Below are positions 4,842 through 5,162 of a DNA stretch of 5,162 nucleotides, in pieces. Each line of letters begins with the position of its first letter. Within the stretch, counting starts at the first letter, position 1. The position numbers were made by a program, and so were the translations under genes. The stretch comes from Armatimonadota bacterium (GTDB lineage: Bacteria > Armatimonadota > UBA10988): contig JACPDV010000425.1 in NCBI GenBank assembly GCA_016183835.1, forward strand, positions 1-5,162. The letters run 5' to 3'. Below the pieces are notes generated by a model. That model made no database searches. It saw only the letters and a program-made list of their open reading frames with translations, and was not told where the DNA came from.

Positions 4842-5162
4842 ATGACCCTGACAGACCTCCGGGCGCGGCTGCAGCCGCCGCCGGGACCGGTGATCGACGT
4901 TCACGTCCACCCGGTCTCGGGCTTCGGCCCGCACCGCGCCCGCACGCCCGAGGAAGACGCCGGCCACCTGCTCCGCGCCGCGGACGACGCCGGTGTCACC
5001 CACCTGATCCTGGTCTGCCTCCACCCCGAGTGCCCGCAACAGCCCAGCGGCGCCCAGTGCGTGGAGGCCAACGACCTCTGCCTCCGCGCGCGTGACACTG
5101 CGCCCGACCGGCTGCGCCCCTTCTGCTACGTCAACCCGGAACGGCCTGCCGAGGCGGTCGCC
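4842..5162 (+). CDS. Amidohydrolase-2-type metal-dependent hydrolase, 3' partial
   Basis: The frame is open from ATG 4842 to the window edge (107 residues, no stop). Residues 16-24, PVIDVHVHP, carry the HxH metal-binding motif at the end of the first TIM-barrel strand of the amidohydrolase superfamily. DDAGVTHLILVCLH (about 51-64) looks like the second strand, and RLRPFCYVNPE (about 92-102) resembles the (R)F-G-x-x-x-P element of the amidohydrolase-2 group (PF04909-like: ACMSD and resorcylate-type decarboxylases, and hydrolases). No signal peptide is visible, so it is probably cytosolic. The later metal ligands and catalytic Asp lie beyond the window, so substrate and reaction cannot be predicted. 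It follows the SPFH gene by 8 nt with its own AGGAGG, so it is probably co-transcribed. Confidence 0.82.
   Translation, partial: MTLTDLRARLQPPPGPVIDVHVHPVSGFGPHRARTPEEDAGHLLRAADDAGVTHLILVCLHPECPQQPSGAQCVEANDLCLRARDTAPDRLRPFCYVNPERPAEAVA

Overview
This is a gene-dense, very GC-rich window (about 70% GC by eye). All genes are on the + strand, and intergenic gaps are at most about 25 nt. GC-rich third positions and a large STAND-HEAT-propeller protein suggest a complex, signalling-rich high-GC bacterium, such as a Myxococcota/Deltaproteobacteria-, Planctomycetota- or Acidobacteriota-like lineage. The assignment is weak because no marker gene is present.

Layout. (1) Positions 1-3409 hold a very large gene that enters from upstream. 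It has an unrecognised N-terminal region of about 155 residues, a STAND-type P-loop NTPase with a clear Walker A, a helical/winged-helix region, HEAT repeats, and an eight-repeat PQQ-like beta-propeller. Its frame is broken near 797-806, exactly where the Walker B segment should be. (2) Positions 3409-3936 hold an intact short NfeD-family membrane protein, coupled to the first gene by a TGATG stop/start overlap. (3) Positions 3960-4833 hold an SPFH (stomatin/prohibitin/QmcA-like) gene. Its frame is broken at 4159-4169, where about 30 conserved residues of the SPFH domain are missing. (4) Positions 4842-5162 hold the start of an amidohydrolase-2-type metal-dependent hydrolase that runs off the window.

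How they may work together. NfeD and SPFH proteins are an established pair: the NfeD OB-fold domain partners an SPFH oligomer at the membrane. What is unusual is the translationally coupled STAND-HEAT-PQQ protein ahead of them. This suggests (inference) an NTP-switched scaffold or sensor acting with an SPFH/NfeD membrane platform. The amidohydrolase may be a passenger or an effector enzyme.

The most striking direct observation is that two of the four genes carry the same kind of lesion. In each, an internal conserved segment (about 75-90 nt, length congruent to 2 mod 3) is missing, the frame shifts, and the two arms share bases at the junction. This looks like deletion between short direct repeats, either real or an assembly/amplification artefact. 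The NfeD gene between them and the visible part of the hydrolase look intact. There are no RNA genes, mobile elements, CRISPR arrays or non-coding stretches over 300 nt.
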